Shown: positions 1 to 8,192, counted from the stretch's first letter. The stretch: DNA of 43,479 nucleotides from Candidatus Bipolaricaulota bacterium (GCA_938091745.1 CALLJK010000006.1:1-43479), one strand, 5' to 3'. A program made the numbers and translations. Notes: generated from the sequence alone by a model not told the origin.

Positions 1-84
1 AGGTAGGTCCCATCATTGCTGATCCCCTTGCTCTGTTGAGATAACACCTCTATTGTACAAACCCAAGAAGCATCATCAAGTACC

Positions 85-345
85 TCATACAAGCTCGGAG
101 GTTGACCTGGCTGTCACTTGAGCTTGAGGCTCTGCATACTCCTCGGGCTCGTCGTCCTTATCTGCCTTGATCTCGATCCGCACCTGATGGGCAATTCTCT
201 CGTCATTCCCCTCAGCAGCTATCCCCAAGATCGCGATCTTGTTCGTCTCATCGAACAGGGCTCGCACCTTACCTACTCGCTTGCCCTTCTGCGCCAGCTT
301 CCCCTCAAACTCTTGGAACTTCGGCTTCTTGCAGCTGGGAGTCTG
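85..345 (-). pseudogene. Unrecognised coding remnant, no good start
   Basis: On the minus strand an open frame runs from just after a TAG at 346-348 to a stop at 85. It encodes about 87 residues with codon use like the local genes (many GAG and AAG codons). The product is charged, with a KADKDDEPEEYAEP stretch near the end. The only in-frame start is a GTG at 267, in the middle of the coding-like stretch, so the piece looks like the 3' part of a gene that lost its beginning. I do not recognise the family. A short intact gene starting at the GTG is possible. Confidence 0.25.
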
Positions 346-484
346 CTAACGCCTCTTGAGAGAAAGACAGAGCGATCTGGCTCAAGAATCGGATTGGAGC
401 AACTGTCAGCAGAAGCACTTAGATTAGGCGTTTGATTTGCTCACGGCTGAGAAGCCTGATACCAAGACCATTATGTTGCAGTGG

Positions 485-513
485 TTGACGAGATCTCTGG
501 CAGCAGCTATAAT
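485..513 (+). promoter_or_regulatory. Promoter of the tRNA-Asp/tRNA-Phe unit
   Basis: TTGACG at 485-490 and TATAAT at 508-513 are separated by 17 nt. Transcription would start near 520, a few bases before the mature tRNA-Asp at 524, so almost no 5' leader has to be removed. Confidence 0.8.
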
Positions 514-523
514 GAGCGAGTGC

Positions 524-600
524 GGGGGTGTGGTGTAGTGGCCTAACACGCTGCCCTGTCAAGGCAGAGATCGCGGGTTCAAATCCCGTCATCCCCGCCA
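524..600 (+). tRNA. tRNA-Asp (GTC)
   Basis: A cloverleaf can be folded. The acceptor GGGGGTG (524-530) pairs with CATCCCC (590-596) with one G-T wobble, the anticodon stem is CTGCC/GGCAG, and the anticodon GTC is at 558-560. The T-arm contains GGTTCAAAT. The discriminator is G597, usual for Asp, and CCA (598-600) is encoded. Confidence 0.95.
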
Positions 601-666
601 GGCTTCGCCTGGACCGTATATCGTGCCGCCTGCGGCGGCACGGTGAACAGTCCAGACGAAGTCTGG
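598..666 (+). repeat. Three consecutive perfect hairpins between the tRNAs
   Basis: The spacer between the two tRNAs is almost entirely hairpin. The three are CCAGGC/GCCTGG (598-603/607-612), CGTGCCGCC/GGCGGCACG (622-630/634-642) and CCAGAC/GTCTGG (652-657/661-666), each with a 3-nt loop. The first uses the encoded CCA of tRNA-Asp and the third ends on the first base of tRNA-Phe. They may guide processing of the dicistronic transcript. Confidence 0.7.
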
Positions 667-738
667 CCGAGGTAGCTCAGTTGGTAGAGCACAGGACTGA
701 AAATCCTGGTGTCGGCGGTTCGAGTCCGCCCCTCGGCA
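666..738 (+). tRNA. tRNA-Phe (GAA)
   Basis: The acceptor GCCGAGG (666-672) pairs with CCTCGGC (731-737). The D-arm contains AGCTCAGTTGGTAGAGC, the anticodon stem is CAGGA/TCCTG with GAA at 699-701, and the T-arm carries GGTTCGAGTCC. The discriminator is A738. The 3' CCA is not encoded, unlike in the adjacent tRNA-Asp, so it must be added by CCA-adding enzyme. Confidence 0.95.
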
Positions 739-773
739 CTATGGGATGCTTGTGCAAGCTCTCAACGAGGAGA

Positions 774-2114
774 TCAGGTATGGGATTTATCCCATCCTTT
801 GGTGATTTGCTCCGTTAAGAACTTGATGATAAAATCAAAGGGTATTCCTAATTGGCTAAATATCTGACCACAAATTCCTAGCAAGGCAAAAAAGCCCAAG
901 CTTTTTATATCTTGCATGGTATGTGGCAATAAGTCTGTTTCAAGCCTGTCCATATGACAAACTGGCACACCATAACTCTGAACATGCTGTATATAATCTT
1001 TAGACTCGATGAAAAGCACGCTTCGCCAGGAATTTGATATCCGAAATTTAGCTAGCAACTGTCCATCCCAATCTTGCTCTTCAAGGAGTTTGACATAAGC
1101 CATTATAAGTGCTACACAAGCGTTGAAAAGCTGCTGACCATCAATGAAACGAAATAGATTTAAGTCTTCTTGATCTATATGTTCAAGAAAACTAGTAAAT
1201 AAAGGTCGGTTGATTTGCTGTTGAGCAATCAACGGAACAGAGATGAAGATCTTGGCCGCCCCATTATGATAGAACTCAAAAGTAGGGGGTAACAGTGATA
1301 GAGTTTTCTTCGTCGTTTGACGCATTGAGATCGATTGAGAGGTAATGAAAAAATTGTTAAATTCGATGATATTCTCTAACGTGAAGACAGCATCTTGTGG
1401 GATTTCCGTACTTGCTTCAGCTTCTGTAGGCAAGGGTATTGGTACACTCAAAGGCTTTTCGAATCTTTCTTTCAGGTGTTTAGCATAATCCGGCCAATCC
1501 GCTATGTCTAATTGATCAAGAGGATAAGGTAGAAAATACATTTCAAGCCAAGGCTGTTGGGCCTTAGCCTGCCACTCAGACATAATCATCTCTCTCTGAC
1601 AAAATTTCTCTACCCGCTGACGAAATTGCTTACCCTTCTCATAAAGCTTATCAATAGAGAAGCGATCTTTTTCTGGAACAGGGTCTGAACCTTCTGCGTT
1701 CCTGCGATAGATTCTGCCATCACTAGTAACGTGGGGAGTCTCATCACTCTCCGGTATCTGTATAAGAAGGACTCCTCGATCAGGCGAAACTTCAACTAAT
1801 TGAGTGTAATATCGAGGGAAAGGGTCGACGTGCGATAATATCATGTTGCGAAGGTCTTCTTTGGGTTTTGGCCGTGTGTTAAGATCAAAACCAGGGAAAG
1901 CTATGGGTAAGTTATTATTATCGGTTTGCGCACCGACTATGAGCCATCCCCCATAAGTATTAGCAAAAGAGGCAACACTCCGAGCAATTTTCAGAGGATT
2001 CACAAAATCTTGTTTGTATTCCACGAATACCCCCTCGACAACGCCTTTTGATACCAATAAATTAAGATCATCTTTCTCAATTTCTCTTAAAGGTTTTTCA
2101 AAAGGATTAAACAT
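774..2114 (-). CDS. AlbA_2 (Schlafen-like) domain protein
   Basis: A 446-residue protein. The N-terminal ~165 residues match the Schlafen AlbA_2 fold seen in predicted HTH regulators and defence proteins: an EYKQDF strand, then IARSVASFANTYGGWLIVGAQ, PFPRYYTQ, and a GRIYRRNAEGSDP segment. This is a known nucleic-acid-binding or nuclease-related domain. The remaining ~280 residues match nothing I recognise and contain an FTSQSISMRQT helix and a long mixed region. The gene is visibly more AT-rich than its neighbours and lies next to tRNA-Phe, which suggests horizontal acquisition. Its own promoter (2135-2163) overlaps the end of the upstream HTH gene, and the start is preceded by GGGGGTG. Whether it acts in defence or regulation cannot be decided from sequence. 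Confidence 0.75.
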   Translation of the reverse strand: MFNPFEKPLREIEKDDLNLLVSKGVVEGVFVEYKQDFVNPLKIARSVASFANTYGGWLIVGAQTDNNNLPIAFPGFDLNTRPKPKEDLRNMILSHVDPFPRYYTQLVEVSPDRGVLLIQIPESDETPHVTSDGRIYRRNAEGSDPVPEKDRFSIDKLYEKGKQFRQRVEKFCQREMIMSEWQAKAQQPWLEMYFLPYPLDQLDIADWPDYAKHLKERFEKPLSVPIPLPTEAEASTEIPQDAVFTLENIIEFNNFFITSQSISMRQTTKKTLSLLPPTFEFYHNGAAKIFISVPLIAQQQINRPLFTSFLEHIDQEDLNLFRFIDGQQLFNACVALIMAYVKLLEEQDWDGQLLAKFRISNSWRSVLFIESKDYIQHVQSYGVPVCHMDRLETDLLPHTMQDIKSLGFFALLGICGQIFSQLGIPFDFIIKFLTEQITKGWDKSHT

Positions 2115-2134
2115 AACACCCCCATATCGAGGTT

Positions 2135-2163
2135 AGTATAACACTCAGCCAACAGTCAATCAA
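2135..2163 (-). promoter_or_regulatory. Promoter of the AlbA_2 gene
   Basis: On the minus strand TTGATT (2158-2163) and TATACT (2135-2140) are 17 nt apart, giving a start near 2128 and a ~14 nt leader with a GGGGGTG ribosome site. The -35 lies on the stop region of the upstream gene. Confidence 0.65.
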
Positions 2164-2660
2164 CTGAGAATCAAATCTTCCATCCTAGCCCCAAGCGCCC
2201 GCGCAACCTTCTCTAGTGTCTTCGTGCGCGCGTAGAGCTTGCCGTTCTCGATCCGGCTCAGCGTAATGCGACCAATTTTGGCCTTGCGCGCGAGCTGTTC
2301 CTGCGATAGGCCAGATTGCTCTCGTAACTGACGTATCCGTTTCCCAAGCGCTTTCAGCGAGAGCTGGCCCTTCTCACGTTCGGAACGATTAAACTCTTCA
2401 TCTGCATAAACACGCACGAAATCCCAAGGGATCTCCTCTGTCTCGCCCTTGACGCTTTTCATCATGATTACGTAAGGATCAGAGAGCTTCACCGTACTCA
2501 AATCGAGCGTAGTAAGTCCGCCAGCCTGCTCAATCTCTGACACTGGAACAACAGCCACAGCCCCATCAGCAAACCAGACACGTAACAGTCGCCGGCTATG
2601 ATCAATATCTACGCGCGTCATCAGCTTATATGCTTGAGATAACTCAACCGTCTGTATCAT
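2160..2660 (-). CDS. DUF2442-like domain fused to an XRE helix-turn-helix
   Basis: A 166-residue protein. Residues ~15-85 resemble DUF2442 (RVDIDHSRRLLRVWFADG, then a V-rich strand and IPWDFVRVYADEEF). Residues ~105-166 are a clear HTH_3/XRE domain (LGKRIRQLREQSGLSQEQLA, then IGRITLSRIENGKLYARTKTLEKVARALG). It lies 33 nt downstream of the DUF4160 gene in the same orientation. DUF2442 and DUF4160 proteins often neighbour each other in putative toxin-antitoxin modules, so I infer this is the antitoxin and autorepressor acting on the palindrome at 2896-2913. GAGGAGCG lies upstream of the ATG. A start at Met15 is also possible. Confidence 0.8.
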   Translation of the reverse strand: MIQTVELSQAYKLMTRVDIDHSRRLLRVWFADGAVAVVPVSEIEQAGGLTTLDLSTVKLSDPYVIMMKSVKGETEEIPWDFVRVYADEEFNRSEREKGQLSLKALGKRIRQLREQSGLSQEQLARKAKIGRITLSRIENGKLYARTKTLEKVARALGARMEDLILS

Positions 2661-2693
2661 CTCTGATCACGCTCCTCGAGGATGATACCGATC

Positions 2694-2888
2694 CTACGCT
2701 TCTCGGATCGCTTTCACATGTTTGCGCAATGCTTTCACTATAGCGCTCTTCTTTCCAGAAGGCGGTTCATCCATGAACGAGCCATCATTCAAGTTGATTC
2801 GCACCTCCTGTCCGTCTGCACAAATCACGTGGACATGGGGTGGTGGATGCTCACGCGTGTTCACCACAAAGCGAAATCCTCTAGGCAT
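2694..2888 (-). CDS. DUF4160 protein, putative toxin partner
   Basis: A 64-residue protein with the typical DUF4160 pattern: FRFVVNTREHPPPHVHV followed by a hydrophilic segment ending GKKSAIVKALRKHVKAI. The conserved EHPPPHVHV block (family form often xExRPHVHV) is present and the length is normal. It is the first gene of a two-gene unit with the DUF2442-HTH protein. Its ATG lies only 5 nt after the -10 hexamer, so the mRNA is expected to start at or next to the start codon. The biochemical function of DUF4160 is not established; a toxin role is inferred from context. Confidence 0.75.
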   Translation of the reverse strand: MPRGFRFVVNTREHPPPHVHVICADGQEVRINLNDGSFMDEPPSGKKSAIVKALRKHVKAIREA

Positions 2889-2893
2889 GGCTT

Positions 2894-2922
2894 ATTGTAT
2901 CATTAACGATACAGGTGGACAA
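2894..2922 (-). promoter_or_regulatory. Promoter with embedded operator palindrome
   Basis: TTGTCC (2917-2922) and TACAAT (2894-2899) are 17 nt apart on the minus strand. The inverted repeat TGTATC-N6-GATACA (2896-2913) lies across the spacer and -10, where a repressor would block RNA polymerase. The HTH protein encoded by the second gene is the obvious candidate ligand. The ATG at 2888 follows the -10 by 5 nt. Confidence 0.75.
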
Positions 2923-2955
2923 GCATCAGCTGTATCTGCATACTTTCTAACTCAC

Positions 2956-2999
2956 TTGCACCATTCCCTTTCTTCACGCTAAACTGTAAGCACTATACT
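2956..2999 (+). promoter_or_regulatory. Candidate promoter(s) for the gcv operon
   Basis: Two options are visible. TTGCAC (2956-2961) with TAAACT (2980-2985) has an 18-nt spacer. TATACT (2994-2999) is a better -10 but lacks a good -35. I see no glycine riboswitch fold in the ~100 nt before gcvH. Confidence 0.4.
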
Positions 3000-3018
3000 T
3001 TAGAGAAGGAGAGAGCGT

Positions 3019-3399
3019 ATGCCTTACCCCAAAGAGTATCGCTACACGAAAGAGCACGAATGGGTCAAGCTCGAAAACGGGAAAGCGCGCATCGGCATCA
3101 CCGATCACGCCCAACACCAACTGGGAGATATCGTCTACGTCGAGCTGCCCAAGATCGGCACCAAAGTCAAACAGATGCAAGAGTTTGCTACGGTCGAGTC
3201 CGTCAAGGCCGTCTCGCCCATCTATGCCCCCCTCAGCGGCGAGGTCATCGATGTCAATAGGGAGCTCGAAGCGAAACCCGAACTGATCAATCAGTCCCCC
3301 CACGAGCAAGGCTGGATCGCGATCATCGCCCCGAGCAATCTCGCAGAGCTCGAGACCCTCTTGACAGCCGAGCAGTATGAGCAGCATATCGGGACCTAA
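3019..3399 (+). CDS. gcvH: Glycine cleavage system H protein
   Basis: A 126-residue lipoyl carrier of the glycine cleavage complex. It shuttles the aminomethyl group from P protein to T protein and is reoxidised by L protein. The sequence shows the family pattern EHEWVKLENGKARIGITDHA, LGDIVYVELP, and the lipoylation motif ATVESVKAVS with acceptor Lys63, followed by SGEVIDVNREL and GWIAII. The length is standard. A GAAGGAG ribosome site lies 8-14 nt before the ATG. It opens an operon with both P-protein subunits. No gcvT or lipoate-attachment gene is visible in the window, so the T protein must be encoded elsewhere. Confidence 0.97.
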   Translation: MPYPKEYRYTKEHEWVKLENGKARIGITDHAQHQLGDIVYVELPKIGTKVKQMQEFATVESVKAVSPIYAPLSGEVIDVNRELEAKPELINQSPHEQGWIAIIAPSNLAELETLLTAEQYEQHIGT

Positions 3400-3437
3400 G
3401 CCCCAAGCGGTCGTTTGAGAATCTTAAGGAGGAATGA

Positions 3438-4781
3438 ATGGCTGCGTTTGAGTTCATCCCGAATACGCCAGAAGACCAGCGCAAGATGCTTGCGGAGATC
3501 GGGCTCTCAGATATCGAAGAGCTCTTCGCTGATATCCCCGCTGAAGTTCTGAAAAAATTCAAGCCTGTGGGGCTCGATCCCCTCAGTGAGCTGGAAGTCT
3601 CTCAGCTAGTCAGCCAAATGGCCGCGGAGAACGCACATACAGGGCAGTACGTGAGCTTCCTCGGCGCGGGGATTTACGATCACTATATCCCTGCGATTAT
3701 TCCGCATCTCATCTCGCGCGGGGAATTCTTGACGTGCTACACCCCGTATCAAGCCGAGCTCTCCCAAGGGACGCTGACATGGATGTTCGAGTTCCAGACG
3801 ATGATTTGCGAACTGACAGCGATGGAAGTCGCTAACTCTTCCATGTACGACGGGGGCTCGGCCCTCGCCGAAGCGATGCTCATGGCTAAGAACGTCACGG
3901 GAAAAACGAAATTCTTAGTCCCCAAGAACCTTAATCCCCACTATAGACAGTGCTTAGAGACCTACGCGTGGGGCGCGGGCTTAGAACTCATCCATGTGCC
4001 CTTCACAGAGACAGGACAGATTGATCGCGCAGCGCTGCAGCCCAACGAACTTGACGGGCTGGCTGGGCTTATCGTGCAGACCCCCAATTTCTTTGGGATC
4101 ATCGAAGATCTCGCGGGACTGAAAGATCTGATTAAAGACGCGTTCTTGATCGTGAGCGCCAATCCCATTGCGCTAGGGATTTTAGCGCCGCCGGGGCTCT
4201 TCGGCGCGGATATTGTCGTCGGTGAGGGACAGCCCCTGGGCATCCCGCAAAGTTTTGGGGGGCCATTGCTTGGGATCTTCGCAACCCGAATGAACTACGT
4301 GCGCCGGATGCCAGGGCGCATGGCCGGACGCACCGTCGACGCTGACGGCCGCGTTGGCTACGTCATGGCCTTGCAGACCCGCGAGCAACATATCAGAAGA
4401 GAGAAAGCAACATCGAATATCTGCACGAACCAAGCCCTGATGGCCTTGTGTGCGACTATCTATATGGCGACCTTGGGACGGCGGGGCTTACGAAAATTAG
4501 CTGAGCTCAATCTCCAGAAAGCTCATTATCTTGCAGAGAAGATCTCCGCGCTGCCAGGGTTTGCCTTGAGATTTTCCGGGCCGTTCTTCAATGAATTTGT
4601 CGTTCGGACACGCAAGAAGCCGTCACGATTACTGAAAGTCTTACGCGATGAAGGCTTCCTAGGCGGCCTTGATCTTACACCGTACGGTCTTTTGGATGGC
4701 AATAATCTCTTAGTTGCTGTCACGGAAAAGCGCACGCGCGACGAGATGGATCGCTTCGTCAAGATCTTGAAAGGAGCTTAA
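3438..4781 (+). CDS. gcvPA: Glycine dehydrogenase (decarboxylating) subunit 1
   Basis: A 447-residue N-terminal-type half of the split P protein, which decarboxylates glycine and passes the aminomethyl group to lipoyl-GcvH. Typical elements are [17 protein letters not shown] at the N-terminus, [15 protein letters not shown], the [13 protein letters not shown] block, [12 protein letters not shown], and [20 protein letters not shown]. This subunit has no PLP lysine; the cofactor lysine is in GcvPB. AAGGAGG precedes the ATG. The gap to gcvH is 38 nt and to gcvPB is 1 nt, so the genes are co-transcribed and probably translationally coupled. Split P proteins are usual in Gram-positives, archaea and many thermophiles. 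Confidence 0.96.
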   Translation: MAAFEFIPNTPEDQRKMLAEIGLSDIEELFADIPAEVLKKFKPVGLDPLSELEVSQLVSQMAAENAHTGQYVSFLGAGIYDHYIPAIIPHLISRGEFLTCYTPYQAELSQGTLTWMFEFQTMICELTAMEVANSSMYDGGSALAEAMLMAKNVTGKTKFLVPKNLNPHYRQCLETYAWGAGLELIHVPFTETGQIDRAALQPNELDGLAGLIVQTPNFFGIIEDLAGLKDLIKDAFLIVSANPIALGILAPPGLFGADIVVGEGQPLGIPQSFGGPLLGIFATRMNYVRRMPGRMAGRTVDADGRVGYVMALQTREQHIRREKATSNICTNQALMALCATIYMATLGRRGLRKLAELNLQKAHYLAEKISALPGFALRFSGPFFNEFVVRTRKKPSRLLKVLRDEGFLGGLDLTPYGLLDGNNLLVAVTEKRTRDEMDRFVKILKGA

Positions 4782-4782
4782 G

Positions 4783-6237
4783 ATGGGAACGACGATCTTT
4801 GATATCGGCGAGGAGAACCGCAGCGGGCTTCGACTTCCCGCTCTCGATCTCCCAGAGAGAAATCTCACTGAGCTGATCCCTGCAGAGCTTATTCGGAGAG
4901 AAGATCCGAAGCTCCCTCAGGTCTCTCAAGTTGAGGTCGTCCGCCATTACACCAAGCTGTCGCGAATGAATTACGGTGTGGACAGCGGCATCTATCCGTT
5001 GGGCAGCTGCACCATGAAGTACAATCCCAGAATTAACGAAGATCTGGCGCGGCTGCCGGGATTTGCTTACGCTCATCCCTTGCAGGGGGATGAGCTCTCG
5101 CAAGGGGCGCTCAGACTGATGTACGAGCTGGGGGAGTATCTCTGTGTAATTGGGGGCATGGACGCGATCACGCTCCAGCCTGCCGCCGGTGCTCACGGGG
5201 AACTCACGGGAATGCTTCTAATCAAAAAGCACTTCGAGCGCACCAAAGAACTCCATAAGCGCACGAAGATTCTGCTCCCAGACTCGGCTCATGGGACAAA
5301 CCCCGCTTCTGCGGCAATTGTGGGCTTTGAAGTCGTGCCCATCCCTTCAGATTCCCGGGGGCTTGTTGATCTTGACGCTTTGAAAGCCCATCTCGATGAG
5401 TCTGTCGCTGGGATCATGCTCACCAACCCCAATACACTTGGGCTGTTCGAGACCGAGATCTTAGAGATCACAAGGCTCATTCATGACGTGGGTGGCTTGG
5501 TTTACTACGATGGGGCCAATCTCAACGCCATCGTTGGGCGAGCGCGCCCCGGCGACATGGGTGTCGATATCGTCCATTATAATCTGCACAAGACGTTCAG
5601 CACGCCGCATGGCGGCGGCGGCCCCGGCTCTGGCCCCGTAGCTGTTATTAAGAAGCTCGAGCCGTACTTGCCCGTGCCCCGTGTCGTGAAACACAAAGAT
5701 CGATATTCGCTGGACTACGAGCACCCGCACTCCATCGGGAAGATCCACTCGTTCTATGGGAACTTCGGAGTCCTAGTACGCGCCTATGCGTACATCCGCA
5801 TGATGGGGGATGAGGGCCTCAAAGCCGTCAGCACCAACGCCGTGCTCAATGCCAATTATCTGCGAGCACGACTCAGCAAAGTCTACAAAGCCCCCTATGA
5901 CAGACTCTGCATGCACGAATTTGTGCTGACAACCAAGGGCATGTCCGAAGAGCTTCGCACGCTCGACGTCGCCAAGAGACTGATAGACTACGGCGTACAC
6001 CCGTCGTCAATTTACTTCCCATTAATAGTCCCCGAAGTGATGATGATCGAGCCGACGGAGACCGTCAGCAAAGAAGAATTAGATTACTTTGCGGACGCGC
6101 TCATCAAGGTCGCTCAAGAGATGCAAGAGAATCCCCAGATACTGAAAGAAGCGCCGCACGCCGTGCCCGTCTATGGGGCGTCAGTGCGGCGGTTAGACGA
6201 AGTGCGCGCAGCCAAGGAGCCGATCTTGCGAGGGTGA
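4783..6237 (+). CDS. gcvPB: Glycine dehydrogenase (decarboxylating) subunit 2
   Basis: A 484-residue catalytic half of P protein. The PLP-binding lysine is K270 in [20 protein letters not shown], followed by the glycine-rich loop. Other family blocks are [42 protein letters not shown] and [10 protein letters not shown]. It forms an alpha2beta2 enzyme with GcvPA and uses GcvH as co-substrate. It is the last gene of the operon; 39 nt after its stop comes the next gene with its own promoter. Confidence 0.97.
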   Translation: MGTTIFDIGEENRSGLRLPALDLPERNLTELIPAELIRREDPKLPQVSQVEVVRHYTKLSRMNYGVDSGIYPLGSCTMKYNPRINEDLARLPGFAYAHPLQGDELSQGALRLMYELGEYLCVIGGMDAITLQPAAGAHGELTGMLLIKKHFERTKELHKRTKILLPDSAHGTNPASAAIVGFEVVPIPSDSRGLVDLDALKAHLDESVAGIMLTNPNTLGLFETEILEITRLIHDVGGLVYYDGANLNAIVGRARPGDMGVDIVHYNLHKTFSTPHGGGGPGSGPVAVIKKLEPYLPVPRVVKHKDRYSLDYEHPHSIGKIHSFYGNFGVLVRAYAYIRMMGDEGLKAVSTNAVLNANYLRARLSKVYKAPYDRLCMHEFVLTTKGMSEELRTLDVAKRLIDYGVHPSSIYFPLIVPEVMMIEPTETVSKEELDYFADALIKVAQEMQENPQILKEAPHAVPVYGASVRRLDEVRAAKEPILRG

Positions 6238-6241
6238 TCTG

Positions 6242-6270
6242 TTGACTCCGGCTCGCAAACGTGCTACACT
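6242..6270 (+). promoter_or_regulatory. Promoter of the TolB-like gene
   Basis: TTGACT (6242-6247), a 17-nt spacer and TACACT (6265-6270). The first ATG of the gene is at 6277, only 6 nt after the -10, which predicts a leaderless mRNA. Confidence 0.7.
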
Positions 6271-6276
6271 CTCAGC

Positions 6277-7128
6277 ATGGTGGTGATGAGGAGCTTCTCT
6301 GCTGTGCTGATTGGGGTTGCTCTTGTCATAGCTAGCAGTCTCGCGCAGCCTCACCCCAAGAATTTTAATGATTTTGCGCCAGACTGGTCCCCCGACGGCA
6401 CTCAGATCGTCTTCGTCTCTGATCGCGACGGGAACTCTAAAATTTACCTGCTCACGCTCGCGCCCACCATAAATCTCAAACGACTCACCAGTCATTCGGG
6501 GAGCGATCTGCGCCCACGCTTCTCCCCAGACGGCTCCAAGATCGCCTTCTACTCCAGCCGCGACGGCAATTATGAGATCTATATGATGAACACCGATGGC
6601 TCCGGCGTCACCCGCTTGACTCAGCACGGTGCTACCGACTGGGACCCCGCCTGGACCCCCGACGGCAAGATCGTCTTTGAGTCGTTCCGAGACGGCTGGC
6701 CCGATCTCTATCTCATCAATCCCCTCACGGGCATGACAGAGAGACTGACCCAAGACGACCTCCGTGAGGCTTTTCCAGCTTGGTCTCCCAACAACGATAA
6801 GATCGTCTTCGCTTCGTATCGTGAAGGCAGTTGGGACCTCTATGCGATGAGACCCAACGGCTTAGTCAGACAAAAGCTGACCGACAGCGCGGGGATCTAT
6901 TGGTATCCGGCATGGTCGCGCGACGGGAGATTTGTAGCATTCGAAGCCGTCCGCGGCGATGAATCAGACATTGCGCGGCTCGATGCTGACGGACAGAATT
7001 TCACCTGGCTCACGAGAGATATCTACCGCGATTCGCATCCGTCATTCTCGCCGGACGGCAAGCGGATTGTCTACACGAGCACGCGCAACGGCTACCAGCG
7101 ACTGGTCATCCGCGACGTTCTCCCGTAG
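6277..7128 (+). CDS. Secreted TolB-like WD40/PD40 beta-propeller protein
   Basis: A 283-residue exported protein. An N-terminal signal peptide (hydrophobic ~6-22, then Ala-Gln) is followed by about six PD40 repeats of the TolB-propeller type, each with PDWSPDGTQIVFVSDRDG-like cores and a downstream YxxYxMN strand. The family includes TolB and many periplasmic propellers that bind proteins or peptides. The TolB N-terminal domain is absent, so this is a propeller-only protein and not true TolB. Translation could start at 6277 or at the second ATG (6286), which has GGTGGTG before it. It is alone in its transcription unit. Confidence 0.85.
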   Translation: MVVMRSFSAVLIGVALVIASSLAQPHPKNFNDFAPDWSPDGTQIVFVSDRDGNSKIYLLTLAPTINLKRLTSHSGSDLRPRFSPDGSKIAFYSSRDGNYEIYMMNTDGSGVTRLTQHGATDWDPAWTPDGKIVFESFRDGWPDLYLINPLTGMTERLTQDDLREAFPAWSPNNDKIVFASYREGSWDLYAMRPNGLVRQKLTDSAGIYWYPAWSRDGRFVAFEAVRGDESDIARLDADGQNFTWLTRDIYRDSHPSFSPDGKRIVYTSTRNGYQRLVIRDVLP

Positions 7129-7136
7129 AATTAAGA

Positions 7137-7209
7137 AGGCCCTCACCCCGCCCTACGGGCACCCCTCTTCCGTCTGTGAAGGCGGGAGAGGGGCTAGGGG
7201 TGAGGGCCT
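7137..7209 (+). repeat. 73-bp nested palindromic element, copy 1
   Basis: The outer arms AGGCCCTCACCCC (7137-7149) and GGGGTGAGGGCCT (7197-7209) are perfect inverted repeats. Inside is a second, imperfect stem (ACCCCTCTTCCGTC / GGCGGGAGAGGGGC). It lies between the TolB-like gene and nrnA, where it may also work as a terminator. Related copies are at 30075-30146 and 41706-41778. Confidence 0.85.
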
Positions 7210-7226
7210 CAGAAAGGTCTTCAGAA

Positions 7227-8192
7227 ATGATCAGCGAAGTCAAGGCCGTCATCCGCGCTCATGCGCGATTTGGCATTCTCTCCCATATTGGCCCAGAGGG
7301 CGATGCCATCGGCAGCGAGCTCGCTCTCAAGTTCATGCTCGAGCAGCTCGGCAAAGAAGCTTGGGCCGCCAATCGCGATCTTGTGCCGCCCAGCTTGCAG
7401 TTCCTACCCGGCGCCGACGCCATGCTCCACCCGACGCAACTGCGCAGCGACGAGATCGAAGTCTGGTGCATTGTTGATTGTGGCGATCTCAATCGTATCG
7501 GGGAGGACGCGCTCAAGCTCCTCCACGAAGGACAGATTATTATCAATATAGACCATCATCATCGGGATAACCCGAGATTCGGTCATATTAATTTCGTCAA
7601 GGAAGCTGCCTCAACCACACAGCTGCTCTACGAGTTAGCGCCTCATCTGGGAGTGACGATCACCCCGCAGATCGCGACGTGCCTGTACACGGGGATCGTC
7701 GCTGACACCGATTCGTTTCGCAATTCCAACGTCACTCGTGAAGTGCTGGAGATGGCCGCTCAGCTCTTATCGTATGGGGTAGACACCCGCGAGATCGCGA
7801 TCAATCTCTACGAGCGCCGCAGCTTGTCTGAATTACAGCTTTTGGGGTATGTGCTGCAGAACGCCCAGATTAGTGATGGGATCATCTGGAGCACTATCCC
7901 CAAGACGGTCTTCCATCAGACGAATACATCGGTCACGGATACAGAGCGCTTGGTTGAAGAGTTGCGCAGCGTCGCAGGCATTGAAGTCGCTGTGCTGTTT
8001 AAAGAATTAGACAATGGGAAGATCAAAGTGAGCTTGCGCTCCAAAGGGCGCGCAACGGTCAATAGCGTAGCGCGTCTCTTCGGTGGGGGCGGGCATGAGC
8101 AAGCCGCCGGGTGTGTCATTCCTGGCGATTTAGCAGAAGTGGAAGAGCGCGTGCTCGCCGAGCTGCAGCGCCATCTCTCGCGCAACCTATGA
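7227..8192 (+). CDS. nrnA: DHH/DHHA1 nanoRNase / pAp phosphatase
   Basis: A 321-residue DHH-family phosphoesterase of the NrnA type, which degrades 2-5 nt RNA fragments and often dephosphorylates pAp. Visible metal and substrate motifs are GPEGDAIGS (the DxD region), the divalent Asp in CIVDCGD, the signature INIDHHHRDNP, ADTDSFRNSN, and the C-terminal DHHA1 GGGGHEQAAG. The start at 7227 (MISEVKAV) fits family length; an upstream in-frame start at 7176 would add residues encoded by the palindromic repeat and is rejected. AGAAAGG lies 10-16 nt upstream. The stop overlaps the ribF start by 4 nt (ATGA), so translation is coupled. Confidence 0.92.
   Translation: MISEVKAVIRAHARFGILSHIGPEGDAIGSELALKFMLEQLGKEAWAANRDLVPPSLQFLPGADAMLHPTQLRSDEIEVWCIVDCGDLNRIGEDALKLLHEGQIIINIDHHHRDNPRFGHINFVKEAASTTQLLYELAPHLGVTITPQIATCLYTGIVADTDSFRNSNVTREVLEMAAQLLSYGVDTREIAINLYERRSLSELQLLGYVLQNAQISDGIIWSTIPKTVFHQTNTSVTDTERLVEELRSVAGIEVAVLFKELDNGKIKVSLRSKGRATVNSVARLFGGGGHEQAAGCVIPGDLAEVEERVLAELQRHLSRNL

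Noticed and set aside
118-435. A 105-residue plus-strand ORF
   Set aside because: It is antisense to the better coding-like minus frame, has no ribosome site and is leucine-rich in the way of shadow frames.
711-740. Integrase attachment site at the tRNA-Phe 3' end
   Set aside because: I found no direct repeat of the tRNA end elsewhere in the window and no integrase gene.
528-818. A plus-strand ORF across both tRNAs
   Set aside because: It reads straight through two tRNA genes and their hairpins.
2913-3018. Glycine riboswitch before gcvH
   Set aside because: The ~100 nt contain no tandem aptamer-like conserved purine-rich blocks.
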